From: Littorina saxatilis
Lineage: Eukaryota > Mollusca > Gastropoda > Littorinimorpha > Littorinidae
NCBI RefSeq assembly: GCF_037325665.1
Contig: NC_090259.1
Span: forward strand, 40,057,723-40,121,722
Length of the DNA stretch: 64,000 bases
Direction of reading: 5' to 3'
The translations under genes were made by a program, and so were the position numbers. This document shows positions 24,191 to 36,663 of the stretch, in pieces. A model generated the notes under the pieces. That model saw only the letters and a program-made list of their open reading frames with translations, searched no databases and was not told where the DNA came from. Positions within the stretch are counted from its first letter, which is position 1. Each line of letters starts with the position of its first letter.

Positions 24191-24439
24191 GTGCGCCTTG
24201 AATCACTGTGTCCCTGTCGCTCTCTCTCGTGCTCTCTGTCTCTCTTTCAGTCTCACCGAGATCAAACACTGCATTGTTTGTTTCTTTGCCGAGACCAAAT
24301 CCCCACCCGCTGCTGCGCTGGCTTGCTTGCAAATCGTCTCGCATGCGATACGCATGCTTTTCTCGTGATCGGCGGGTTTTTTTTGGGCGAACTGCCTCGG
24401 GTTCAAGTTTAGGTCGCTCCAGGAGAAAAATTCTTGTGG

Positions 24440-25353
24440 ATGTTGGCCTTTAAAAACAAGCTCAGAAAGTTAAAAAGAATAGAAATACAGAAAAGCGTGC
24501 TATTCTGCTAAGCGCACCCGCTACAGCGCCGTACTGGCTTGCCAATTCCACCGCCTTTTCCACGTGCCTGACGACGCTATACGGTCTTGGTGAAACAATA
24601 CGGAGATTTAAGAAACGAAACGTTGGGACGTTTCGTTTTGAAGTTGTGGTAAACGTCATTATTTCGGGGGTCTCTCGCTGGAAAGGTGAAGGTCAACTGA
24701 AACGGAACGTGGAACGTCAAAACGCAGTCACGTTTTCCACCCCCAAAAAACGAACAATATTTCGTCAACTTTTGTGAGTATTTTTGCACACTAACAGTTT
24801 TATTTGTTGGCCATTTTATGCATTGCTAGATTCATCAACCCTTTCACAGTCTTTCAGCGCTGAGAATGTGTTCATTGGAGGTAGACAACTGTTGTGAACT
24901 GAAATATTTTGAAGGGTGCTGATCCTGGTACATTTATCCAACTTCATGGTGAGAAAGCAAATGGCGAAGCAGAAGTAGGTCATCGCATCGAATTTTTATT
25001 CTGGCTTCGTATGTGATCAGGTGCATGAATTGAAAAATGTGAAGCTCTTGTGCGTGCAATGCGAGTATGTCAATCCTTTATTGACTCGTGGAGTTGAAAT
25101 TATGCCATGCCCAGTCAGCGGATCATATCCTGCCATGCCCGGCCTTTCATTCCGAAACGAAACGTGAATACATCTAAATCTTGTCTGCGGCCTATGCCGT
25201 CTCGTTACACGTTCCGTTTCGCGGGGTGACTCATTCACCAAACGAAACGAGCTGCAAAACGAAACGTGCTGTTTCTTAAATCTCGCTAATGAAGTGATTT
25301 CGACGGATTGTCTAAATGTAGTAATGTCGCCTTACGCGACTTGTTTCCTCTTA
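24440..25353 (-). mobile_element. Family G element, copy 6, split by a MITE
   Basis: Left part 24440-24602 (ctcagaaagttaaaaagaat to atacggtcttg) and right part 25285-25353 (tgtctaaatgtagtaatg, tcgccttacgcgacttg) are pieces of one reversed family G end. The element at 24603-25284 separates them. Confidence 0.78.
24603..25284. mobile_element. 682-bp inverted-repeat MITE
   Basis: Left end gagatttaagaaacgaaacg; right end is its near complement, ending gtttcttaaatctc. Subterminal repeats of cgtttcgttttg are present in both arms. No coding capacity. Inserted in a family G copy, so younger than that copy. Confidence 0.8.
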
Positions 25354-26575
25354 ACTCAGAGATGCTAATAAAAATTAAAAAAAATAATAAAAAAAAACCC
25401 ATCCTTTTTCTTTTATTTTAAAAGCCAAGACATCTTTGTAAGCTCTCACCTACCTCCCTTACAACTACCAGATATATGTTATAACTTTTCCACACAGTAC
25501 CTCCTTCCCCAGCCCTCATGCATCCCTCTTTGTATCAGCTCCTGGGGTCTATTTGGTGTCGCACTGTGTGAGTTCATAAAAGTCACTGTCTGTAGCTCAC
25601 ACCTCAACACTCTTATACACCGTACCCCCCCCCCCCCCCCACACACACACATCGTCTACTTGCATGCAATCGCATCTCTCCTTTCTCTCACTATCTTTCA
25701 ACCACATTCCTTATTAGCCCCCACCCCCACCCCCAAACACTCTCAAATGACTGAAGCGATACAAAAAACATTATGACACACACACACGCACGCACGCACA
25801 CACACATACTCCCACATAGCTAGACAAACACACACATACACACTCCCATATATACACACACACACACTGACACACACACACACACCAAACACACTGACAC
25901 ACCAAACACACACATGCCAACGAAACAAAGTTATTCTGAACTGTTCTCTTTATTTTTGTCCAGCAAAAACAATTGTCATTGACGCAGGTATTGCAGCTCA
26001 GGGGTGAAAAAGTAAAGCATGTTTTGATACTTTGCACAATATACGTTTAGGATTGTGTGCTTGTGGTGATATGAAAAATACAACAATGAGGTAGGATTGA
26101 CTTTTTGAACATGAAAATGTGATTAAATATGTTAGGAGTTTAAAGAAAGAAGATAAATAAAATATCATTGCCATAGAAACAGATCTTTGTGCGCAATTAA
26201 TGTTGATAATTTAAAGAAACCAACAAACAAAAACCCATCTAAACAACCAAACAAACAAATGTAAATCTAACACAAAAAACATTAAGGAAGAGCAACAAGC
26301 ATAAAACGCTGTTATCCTCAATCATGGACGGATTGACTGCCGGAATAATTTAGTTTAAAAAAATCAATAACAAAAATCCTAGCATACAAAGTATACCAAT
26401 CAGCCCCAAAATGAGAAAACAGTCTCCTGGAGAGGCAACCATCTTGCTGCAAATTCAAAGGGCAATACACAGCACAGTCATGTTTTTCCTTGTCAGAGCA
26501 TTGATTTTGTTTGTTTATACAATGGATCCGCCCCCCCCCATTTTTTGCAAGACTCCCTCCCTATTTAGACCATGT
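25354..26575. other. No gene recognised; CA-rich at 25776-25912
   Basis: Low-complexity CA blocks with interspersed cacacac/caaacac units, a C homopolymer near 25626-25640, then AT-rich unique sequence. Confidence 0.5.
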
Positions 26576-26579
26576 TTTG

Positions 26580-26733
26580 GGGCGGGGATGTAGCTCAGTC
26601 AGGGCGGGGATGTAGCTCAGTCAGGGCGGGGATGTAGCTCAGTCAGGGCGGGGATGTAGCTCAGTCAGGGCGGGGATGTAGCTCAGTCAGGGCGGGGATG
26701 TAGCTCAGTCAGGGCGGGGATGTAGCTCAGTCA
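26580..26733 (+). repeat. 22-bp tandem array built from a SINE box A region
   Basis: Seven identical copies of a 22-bp unit containing gatgtagctcagtca precede, in phase, the eighth copy that is the head of a SINE. The unit covers the 5' end and the Pol III box A of the SINE. Confidence 0.95.
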
Positions 26734-27103
26734 GGGCGGGGATGTAGCTCAGTCGGTAGCGCGCTGGATTTGTATCCAGTTGGCCGCTGTCAGCGTGAGT
26801 TCGTCCCCACGTTCGGCGAGAGATTTATTTCTCAGAGTCAACTTTGTGTGCAGACTCTCCTCCGTGTCCGAACACCCCCATGTGTACACGCAAGCACAAG
26901 ACCAAGTGCGCACGAAGAAGATCCTGTAATCCATGTCAGAGTTCGGTGGGTTATAGAAACACGAAAATACCCAGCATGCTTCCTCGGTAAACGGCGTATG
27001 GCTGCCTAAATGGCGGGGTAAAAACGGTCATACACGTACAAATCCACTCGTGCAAAAACACGAGTGTACATGGGAGTTTCAGCCCACAAACGCAGGAGAA
27101 GAA
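26734..27103 (+). mobile_element. tRNA-derived SINE, group A
   Basis: Head gatgtagctcagtcggtagc, body gtgtacacgcaagcacaaga, tail of GAA units. Flanks tagaccatgtttt (left of the array) and aagaccttgtttt (right) look like an imperfect target duplication enclosing array plus SINE. Confidence 0.88.
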
Positions 27104-27156
27104 GAAGAAGTAAGACCTTGTTTTCTCAGATTTTCTGTTCGTAACCTTGGTAAATT

Positions 27157-27249
27157 TACCCCCATTTTAAGACTCCCTTTTGTTTGAAACTTGATTTTCT
27201 CAGATTTATGGAGGTCCTAGAAAAGGGGGGGGGGGGGGGTTCCACTGCA
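27157..27249. mobile_element. Short hairpin MITE (CAGTGGAACC type), copy
   Basis: Inverted arms tacccccattttaagac and ggaggtcctagaaaagg..ggttccactg enclose gattttctcagatt. Same core as 46753-46857, with an expanded G run. Confidence 0.6.
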
Positions 27250-27499
27250 CTAAGTACCTATCTGATACCTACTGTGGCATTCGAGGGGTTGATGTACATA
27301 AAACTGCAAGAGAAACGCAACCCTTTTAGACAAAGTAACACGCATGAGTTTGAACTGCAATTAATTGAGTTCTGCATCTCATATGAAATGAATTCTTCCA
27401 TAAAAAAATCACACGTTTAAAAAGACTGTCTTTGCATAGATTCACGTGCGTGGACATATTCTATGATAGTGAAATACAAACACGTTTCAGAGGACATTG

Positions 27500-27864
27500 G
27501 ACGGGCGCAGTGGCCTAATGGATAAGACATCGGCCTCCTAATCGGGAGGTCGTGAGTTCAAAACCCGGCCGCGGCCGCCTGGTGGGTTAAGGGTGGAGAT
27601 TTTTCCGATCTCCCAGGTCAACTTATGTGCAGATCTGCCAGTGCCTTATCCCCCTTCGTGTGTACACGCAAGCACAAGACCAAGTGCGCACGGAAAAGAT
27701 CCTGTAATCCATGTCCGAGTTCGGTGGATTATAGAAACACGAAAATACCCAACATGCTTCCCCCGAAAGCGTCGTATGGCTGCCTGAATGGCGGTGTAAA
27801 AACGGTTATACACGTAAAAGCCGTGGGAGTTTCAGCTCATGAACGAAACAAACAAACAAAACAT
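27500..27864 (+). mobile_element. tRNA-Arg-like SINE, group B, with target-site duplication
   Basis: Head ggcctaatggataagacatc and ggcctcctaa resembles tRNA-Arg(CCT). Body gtgtacacgcaagcacaaga is shared with group A; (AAAC)n tail. Flanked by aggacattg at 27491-27499 and 27865-27873. Confidence 0.9.
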
Positions 27865-27874
27865 AGGACATTGA

Positions 27875-28548
27875 ATGCTGTTTTATGCCGCTGTGCATCC
27901 ACAACAACAATCTTTTTTCCCAACAACAACAATGTTATCATAACAAACAGTAATAACGAAGATGACGTAGGAGTATTCACATGAAAAAACCCAAATCATT
28001 TTCAGCCAAAAAACAACCAATTTTGTTTGGTTAAATACGATAACGAGCAAATAATCCATTATTTTTATACATTAGCATAGTATTACGCTAAATAGGTCAC
28101 CACTATGAGTCGTGTAGTGCGCTTAGTAAGTTGCGGACGGGGAATTTAAAGATAGACACAATTGGTTAGATGTTTAAGCAGTGTATTACCACTAGAATTC
28201 TATCTGGGATTTTTGTTGTTGCTCAGATTAAGCTGAACATTGCTCTTTTTCCATCCGAAGTATACTTAACTTGTTCTCACTAAAGCCGAGTCTCATTGGC
28301 GTTTAATACTTATTAATTTGTACTTTATTTCGTTCTTTGTTTCAAAAACAGCTGACGCCATAGAGTTTATGAAAGGCAAAGAAAATCCCACCTTTTGCCA
28401 GAGAAAATGAAAGTTTAACGACATTAAAGGTCAAAGTATAATTTACATAATAACTCAACTTTCTGACTAAATCAGTATTATAATCCTCTTTCTTTCAATA
28501 ATGTTTTTCCTCTAAAAACAATACCAACATGTCAGTAACTTGAACACC
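27875..28548. other. No gene recognised
   Basis: AT-rich sequence without splice-bounded open frames or recognisable repeats. Confidence 0.5.
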
Positions 28549-28794
28549 AGTTCATAATGTTACTGTCCCCACCAGTTCATAATGTTACTGTCCCCACCAG
28601 TTCATAATGTTACTGTCCCCACCAGTTCATAATGTTACTGTCCCCACCAGTTCATAATGTTACTGTCCCCACCAGTTCATAATGTTACTGTCCCCACCAG
28701 TTCATAATGTTACTGTCCCCACCAGTTCATAATGTTACTGTCCCCACCAGTTCATAATGTTACTGTCCCCACCAGTTCATAATGTTACTGTCCC
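28549..28794. repeat. 25-bp minisatellite, about 10 copies
   Basis: Near-perfect head-to-tail copies of a unit containing ccagttcataatgttactgt. Confidence 0.97.
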
Positions 28795-28908
28795 CTGCTG
28801 GAGAAAAGCACAATAATAATGGTAACGGCGCAGTCCTACACGAGAAAACTGTTCCGCCCACTATCTCAAATCTCGCCAGGCTTTTATATGGAATAAAACT
28901 ACCCCTCG

Positions 28909-29196
28909 GGGGCCCGGGTAGCCCAGGTGGTCGAGCACTGGACTTGTGATCGAAAGGTCGCTGGTTCGAATCCGGGCCGGGACGGACACAGGTCAACCTT
29001 ATGTGCAGACCCAGAGACGGTATCCATCTCCCACCCCCGTGTCACCACAGTGGCACGTAAAAGACCTCGGCCATTAATTCTGCCATAAGTGCAGATGGCT
29101 GATACCACCTGAACACGCATACACTTGTGTATCTCATCTAAAGTCAGGTTAAAACCCGGGAACATGCCCCTAGTGGCTTTTCCGTGAGGGCGTTAA
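28909..29196 (+). mobile_element. tRNA-derived SINE, group E
   Basis: Head gggtagcccaggtggtcgag, ctggacttgtgatc, box B ggttcgaatccggg; body cagacccagagacggtatcc; end ccgtgagggcgttaa. Confidence 0.88.
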
Positions 29197-29676
29197 TTAA
29201 AGGTCCTTGTCTACATTTTTATTCCGAAATCGCCATTTGACCATTAAAATGCAGAGTCTATTATCTACAAATATCAACAATACACCCCCTTTCGATCAGG
29301 AAAGACGAAGCCAGTGTAGCCGTTTGAAAATTCATTGTAGTATTCCAGCGTAGTACTCATAGTAGGATATCCTTATTTGGAAAATGCCAAGCGCAAAACT
29401 CCTCTCAAATCCCATGCATTTCGTGCGTTTAAAAGAAAAAAGCGTTGAGACAGCGATCCAGTGTCAAACTGTTGCTGCACTTGTTTGGGCGTGGCTATAA
29501 GCACAGTGACATGAATTTGATTGGTCAGTATTTTTAGGCAAAGCACATGTTCTCAGCAAACAGAAAACAAAATATTGGAAGCGTGAGTCACGCTACCCAA
29601 AAATAAAATATTTTTTTACATATATTTTTTTTTCTAGAACTTTTTCCCCCATGGTTCATTCATCATCTATATAATA

Positions 29677-31217
29677 CTAGAATGAATACCCGCTTCGCCG
29701 GGTAGCCGGCTTCGCCGGGAAGAAGTACTTAGAGCCGTACGCCGGGTCCGAACAATGGACCCGCCAAGCTTAGGTCCCTCCCAGACTCGTGGAATGGGAA
29801 CAGCACGAAAATGATTCAGTGGCCATAATGCCATTCCTGACCATATCGAGTCCCATCCTTGTCGACGAATGTAACCGTGTTAATCACCTTTGGATGCGAA
29901 CTCCACTCAAACAGGACTGAGCAAGTTATGGCTTTTCAAAGGAAGGCCAGTACATAAAATTACACAAAAGCCGCCAGACCACATCACACACAGAACTGAA
30001 CAATGCACAGGTGTTGCTTACATAGAGACACACACACTCACACACACACACACAAAAACACAGAGAAGCGGCCGTATCTATAGAGAGATAGATGACAGTG
30101 TATTTTTCGCGTGGCTATAAATTGATTCGACCTTTCCACTTTTACAGTGAGGATAATTTACGGGTCCAATTTACGTTCTGTACACTGCGTTGACCTTCTA
30201 AAAATAGTAACGCCGGGAATATCCGAAGACGCTCAGCGCAGTGGACAGCGCAGTGTAGTAACTTACAACTGAACGGGAAAGCCACACGAAGGAAGGGAGA
30301 TAAACGCCAAACACTGGAGAAGATAAGGAAGAGTTACTTATAATGGTGAAATGAACCCAAAAACGAAAATGAGTTCAGCGCTGCGCGCTGAGAGCACGTG
30401 TTGAAATATCTCATCGATGATATTGTGTCCGGGGTGTAGCTGAATACGGTGTCCAAATTTGAAAAAGATCCACCGAGAACTTTGGCGTTGTGATGTGGTG
30501 TAGCGGCTATGGTGTGTCGGTATGGGGGCCCGGGTAAGCTGAGGTGGAACCAAAATAGCTGAGGTGGAACCAAAATCGGTTCCGCGCTGCGCGCTGAGAG
30601 CACGTGTTGAAATATCGACCAGGTTGTGTCGTGTCCCGGGTCTACTTGAATATGCCCACCAAATTTGAAGCAGATCCATCGAGAACTTTGGCCGTGCATC
30701 GCGCACAGACAGATACACACACACACACACAGACACACAGACACTAGTCGTATATATATATAGATATATATACGACTAGTGTCTGTCTGTCTGTTCGCGA
30801 TGCACGGCCAAATTTCTCGGTGGATCTTTTTCAAATTTGGACACCGTATTCAGCTACACCCCGGACACAACCTCGATCATCGATGAGATATTTCAACACG
30901 TGCTCTCAGCGCGCAGCGCTGTGCGCGCTGAACCGATTGTGGTTTTTTTGGTCTGGATCCACAACCAGTAACTCTTCCTTATCTTCTCCAGTGTTTTCAG
31001 CCGCGATTATCTCCCTTCCTCCGTGTGGCGTCAATCCATATTCCCGTTACTACGTTACTATTTTTAGAAGGTCACTGCACATTACTATTTTTAGAAGGTC
31101 TCCAGTGTTTTGCGCGTTTATCTTCTTTCCTTCGTGCGCCGGCGAATCACCCTGGTATTCGGCTCTACTTCTTCCCGGCGAAGCCGGTACCCGGCGAAGC
31201 GGGTAATCATCTAGTTT
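29677..31217. mobile_element. 1.5-kb head-to-head foldback element
   Basis: The ends are ctagaatgaatacccgcttc at the left and aagcgggtaatcatctag at the right. The arms are inverted copies meeting at about 30764 (gtcgtatatatatatagata). Matching arm segments include gaagataaggaagagttact / its complement and cacgtgttgaaatatctcat / its complement. Short GC palindromes (cggcttcgccggg) sit near both ends. No coding capacity. Confidence 0.8.
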
Positions 31218-31494
31218 GACATAATTTTGTATCGAAATCTAACAATAAGATTTTTGAAAAAAAGCAAAAAATGTAGACGACCACCTTTAAACTTGAATTT
31301 CTCTAAACCACCACTCTGCCTAGACACATACCGAAAATCAACTCCCTGACTGTTTGCTGTGTACACTGAGCTTTATTATTTTTAGGATGAAAGTCGCTTG
31401 TTCATCTCAAGGCGTGCTATTCTCTCAGGTTCCAGGAGCTTGGTTCCGCCTAACTCTCAGTGGCTCTACTGCACATGGAGTATACATATATATA

Positions 31495-31954
31495 TACTAG
31501 ATGAATACCCGCTTCGCCGGGTACGGCTTCGCCGGGAAGAAGTCGAGCCAAATACCCGGCTGCGCCGGGGACCCAGCTTTGCCGGGTGTACGCCGGCTTT
31601 GCCGGCGCACCGCACGAAGGAAGGGATATAAACGCGCAAAACACTGCAGAAGAGTAAAAATAGTATAACGGGAATATGGATTGAGCGTTGTGGACAGTGA
31701 CTTTCGAAAAATAGAAACGGGAATATGGATTGACGCCACACGAAGGAAGGGAGATAAACGCTGAAAACACTGGAGAAGATAAGGAAGAGTTACTGGGAAT
31801 GGATCCAGAGAAAAACCAAAATCAGTTCAGCGCTGCGCGCTGAGAGCACGTGTTGAAATATCTCATCGAGCAGGTTGTGTCCGGGGTGTACCTGAATATG
31901 GCCACCAAATTTGAAACAGATCCATCGAGTGTGTGCGTGTGTGTGTGCGCGCGC

Positions 31955-32008
<54 letters not shown>

Positions 32009-32010
32009 CT
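31495..32010 (+). mobile_element. Single-arm copy of the foldback element
   Basis: Starts ctagatgaatacccgcttcg and repeats the same order of blocks, including gttcagcgctgcgcgctgag, then ends in a TG tract where the other copies have CAGACA repeats. Confidence 0.8.
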
Positions 32011-32561
32011 GTCTGTTGACATTTTTTTTCTAAATAGGTTGTTGGTTTTTTGTTTGTCTCAAAGTTGACAAATGACCTGATTCAATGTAAGAGTCTGTTC
32101 AGATCTGATCCAATGTAAACACCTGGTCAGATCTGAGATTATGAGTCAAATCGTTTACATGGAAAGGACTGTGTCTTGATGAGCCCAGGGCAATCAATAA
32201 TTCATGGAAATATCACAGTTCGAAACCAGACCATAGCAAGGTGGGTTTTTTTTATGTCACAGACACGGCAATGCCATTGGTCAAAGTTCTGTTTTGGTCA
32301 CGTGATTGTGCGGAAGCAGATGATTCGACGGCGCCATCTGTTACCTCGGCAACCTGCGACATCTCTAAGCGAGGGTTGGTGGCACAGGGGACAGTGTTGA
32401 AAGTCACTTGTTCTGGCGGAGCACAGACATTCAGAATTATCAAAGTGGAAAACAGTGGAGGTTGAGGCAAGGACTTTTATATCTTGTTAAGCTAATTTGA
32501 AAACAAAACCAAAAGAACACAGCAACTAAAAAAAACACCAAGAGAACAACTGCATCAACAA

Positions 32562-32812
<251 letters not shown>

Positions 32813-33299
32813 AGAGAGTTGGGACAGAGAGAGTTGGGACAGAGAGAGTTGGGACAGAGAGAGAGAGAAGATAAACAGAGAGAGACTAGCACATGAGGAC
32901 GCATGTTGCAACCATACAGCACCAACCACGGTAGCTTTTCACAAATTGTTAGCAACGAAGAGTTGCAAAACAACCACCAATGGGAAAAGGTCGCAATCAG
33001 TAGGGCACGCTTTGCGAAGTACTCGCAGTATCGAACACAAAGATCCAACCAGCGCAAACGTCAAGTGTTATAATTGCACGGAGTCAGGTTAAAGTCAACG
33101 AGAACTCAGCAAGCGGGGAGACAGCTTGCTCTGACGAAGTGTTAATTTGAAATCGATTTTTTGATTGATTCATGTTTTCATTCTATTTCAATTTCAGTTT
33201 AGTCATGTTTTGCTTTTCGCGACAAAACAAACGTCATGGGAACTTATTCGCAATGTACGTTTGAGTGTATTAATTGTTATTAATTTATGTATTAATTTA

Positions 33300-33585
33300 C
33301 CGGCACGGTTGGCCTAGTGGTAAGGCGTCCGCCCCGTGATCGGGTTCCAACCCCGGCCGGGTCATACCTAAGACTTTAAAATTGGCAATCTAGTGGCTGC
33401 TCCGCTTGGCGTCTGGCATTATGGGGTTAGTGCTGGGACTGGTTGGTCCGGTGTCAGAATAATGTGACTGGGTGAGATATGAAGCCTGTGCTGCGACTTC
33501 TGTCTTGTGTGTGGCGCACGTTATATATGTCAAAACAGCACCGCCCTGATATGGCCCTTCGTGGTCGGCTGGGCGTTAAGCATTT
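33300..33585 (+). mobile_element. tRNA-derived SINE, group C
   Basis: Full head and body matching the other group C copies; box B slightly changed and shortened (gggttccaaccccgg). No A-rich tail; target duplication not evident. Confidence 0.87.
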
Positions 33586-34290
33586 ATTCATTTAGTTATG
33601 CATTTAATTTGTATTTATTTATTCCTTCTTACATTAAGACGTTGATTCGTTTATTCATTCGATGATTATTTATGTACACATATACGTGGACATCTCCGAT
33701 ACTGGAACCTCACAGTACGGCATTGAAATAGTAACACTTTAAGAAAAATTGTAAATAAACGCATGTAATGTTTTTTGTTTGTTACTGAACTGTTCATGCA
33801 GATACCACTGCACAGGACTGTGCAATACGTTTACTATCCCTTGAGGAAAAGAGCCCTCAACAGCTAAACAATAAAGCAGGCTTGGAGAATTTTTACTGTG
33901 TCCCAAATACCGTGCATTTGCACATGTACACTTCTTTTTTTCAATCGATTTCTTTTTTGCTTTTGGCGACACAAGGCGTCTTGGGAACGCATTTGCTAGG
34001 CACACATCTATATTGCATGAAGATTGTGGATTTCGGACCTTATCCACAAAGCCATCGGGGATTTAGAGCGCACTGACGCTTTCATTGCTAATTCATCGTC
34101 TCGATTGTTTTGTTCTGCTTTGTACGCTCACACACGAGTGTTGAATCAATGACACTTCAAAACTTCCCAACTAAAAGTGGCCACCCACAGTTCGGAGTTA
34201 CCAGCAGCTCTAAACGGGATTAGTTCTCTTATCTCTAAATTAAACGCGAAGCAACAACTGCACGAATGAACGAACTACAAACAGACAAAC

Positions 34291-34595
34291 CGGCACGGTT
34301 GGCCTAGTGGTAAGGCGTCCGCCCCGTGATCGGGAGGTCGTGGGTTCGAACCCCGGCCGGGTCATACCTAAGACTTTAAAATTGGCAATCTAGTGGCTGC
34401 TCCGCCTGGCGTCTGGCATTATGGGGTTTGTGCTAGGACTGGTTGGTCCGGTGTCAGAATAATGTGACTGGGTGAGACATGAAGCCTGTGCTACGACTTC
34501 TGTCTTGTGTGTGGCGCACGTTATATGTCAAAGCAGCACCGCCCTGATATGGCCCTTCGTGGTCGGCTGGGCGTTAAGCAAACAAACAAACAAAC
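34291..34595 (+). mobile_element. tRNA-derived SINE, group C
   Basis: Intact head with gggaggtcgtgggttcgaac, group C body, (AAAC)n tail. acaaacagacaaac occurs on both sides and is a probable target duplication. Confidence 0.9.
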
Positions 34596-34744
34596 AAACA
34601 AACAGACAAACAAAGGAACAGATGACGAAATGAAAAGAAAGAAGAAAAGAAATACAGAATAATATTACAACATCTAAAATCAAAACAAATAAAACAAAAT
34701 CTAAATTTCAGATTTGCGCACACGTGTTGTTCATGACCTACTTC

Positions 34745-34856
34745 TCTGAAAAGATGGCGACCCAGCACGTGACGTGGTGCGCGAGGTCGCGCGAGACTTG
34801 GAGTTGATAGACAGCCGCTCTCGTTCCTCCATCACCTTGTGCGACAGCTCCTGCAC

Positions 34857-34940
<84 letters not shown>

Positions 34941-35122
34941 GTCGTCATCGTCGTTATCATCATCATCATCATCATCATCACCGTTGTCGTCATCATCATC
35001 ATTATCATTATCATCAGCAGCACCCAGCATGTTTGTCACGTTATATCCAGATGTGCCTGCCATAGATGATATCCCAAGACAAGATACCACACCTCCACCA
35101 ACCACAGTCCCTGTGCTATTTT
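34745..35122 (-). CDS. Candidate exon with a long polyaspartate run, unidentified gene
   Basis: The minus strand is open from about 35122 to 34740. The product would be a Gly/Val/Ser-rich stretch, then an acidic block of several dozen Asp from an (ATC/GAT)n tract, then VQELSHKVMEERERLSINSK and SRATSRTTSRAGSPSFQR. A polypyrimidine tract lies just upstream, with AG acceptors near 35123 and 35118, and a possible gtaggt donor follows SFQR. The Ser/Arg-rich end does not look like repeat-derived sequence. The alternative is a chance open frame through a trinucleotide microsatellite. It may belong to the same gene as 46089-46240. Confidence 0.4.
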
Positions 35123-35128
35123 TTTAGT

Positions 35129-35210
<82 letters not shown>
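35129..35210. repeat. (GA)n microsatellite
   Basis: About 40 dinucleotides. On the minus strand it is a long polypyrimidine tract just before the Asp-rich exon candidate. Confidence 0.97.
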
Positions 35211-35215
<5 letters not shown>

Positions 35216-36289
35216 ACAGAGAAAGCTAGAAAGAAGCCGAGCGAAGGAGGGAGAGATAAAACAGAGAGACAGACACACAGACTGACAGAAACACAGACAC
35301 ACAGAAAGTCACGAATCATGCCTTTTGCATTACCCGCACAATTAAACCCCTAACATTCAGACCGCACTTCAGATCAGCCATAAAACAGCGCGACAAGGCC
35401 AGTTTTACCACAGTCACAATGCGTCGTTCACTTTTCGCCACATAGCCTACGTTATAACAATGCCGGCTGTTTCGGAAGTTAATTCCGGGGGATATATAAC
35501 TGACGCAATAAAACATCAGGGTTTCGTCAAGGGGGTGAGAGGGGAAAGGCGTCAGTTATTTTTCACCACAGGCACGGGTTCAGGGGACGGGGGTAGGGGG
35601 TTTCTGTATTTCTCTTCGTTTTTTACATGTTATCCAAATCATACGTCAGAAAGCAATAACTATCAAACAATCAGGACACGAACTAAAAGGAAAAGATTAT
35701 CTTACGTATACATCTAATGACCTTTCTGCAGTTGTGCTTCAATGGTTCACCTCAACACACTGACACCCACCCCCTACACACACACCCCACGCACACACAG
35801 ACACAGACACACACACACACACACACGCGCGCGCCGTACCCACATACATGCAATCTCTGTTCCCCTTGATTTTACATTTCCCAAGATTATCAACAGTATA
35901 ACTTCCAAGCTATTGAAATCAACCACTAAATCGAATCCCAACAAATGAAAAACACACCACAACCAGTGCGCGCTATATACCACTCTCTATCAACGAGCCT
36001 TTCAGTCGATTCTAATCTGCCTAACACAGTGATAGTCACGAAAATACTTGTACTTCACCTAATTTGTTCTATCACAACCAGCGGTTTGCTGGGTCCCCAA
36101 TTACACCTACCTGAAACTATATACAGTGTAATTGTGTACATGTCTGACCGAATGGGGTGGCACAGCTTGTTATTTTAATCAGCTTAAACATAGTACTACT
36201 ACTTGTCACGAAAACACTTTTAGTTTTACTTATCTATTGCCAGTGATATCCGTTGTCCCTATAGTGCGTTAACATTGAACGAGTTCAAA

Positions 36290-36460
36290 GGCAATGTCCT
36301 TCCAGTGTAAATGACTGTATTTGACTCACCATCTCAGACCTGACTAAGCGTTTTACATGGGATAAGGCCATTCCTCCATTTAAACATATACCTACACTCA
36401 ACAATCTGACTGTTTTTACCGCAGAGTGGAGATTCGTTTCTTAACAAGACACTGCTGAGT
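36290..36460. repeat. Dispersed repeat of unknown class
   Basis: ctcagacctgact..gtttta catgggataaggccattcct and aacaatctgactg recur in variant form near 37670-37760, 55655-55770 and 56005-56140. No ends identified. Confidence 0.5.
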
Positions 36461-36663
36461 TTTGGCAAGAGTCTTTCTTTCTTTATTTGGGGGAGATGGG
36501 ATAGAGCCACTTGTCAATTGTTTCTTGTTCACAAAAGCACTAATCAAAAATGTGCTCCAGGGGCTTGCAACGTAGTACAATATATGACCTTACTGGGAGA
36601 ATGCAAGTTTCCAGGACAAAGGACTTAACATTTCTTACATACTGCTTGACTAAAATCTGTACA

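Noticed and set aside
26580-26740. CRISPR-like direct repeats
   Set aside because: The 22-bp units abut without spacers and derive from a SINE head.
32241-32465. Open frame ending FRIIKVENSGG as a terminal exon
   Set aside because: Protein-like in composition but without a convincing acceptor or neighbouring exon; left unannotated.
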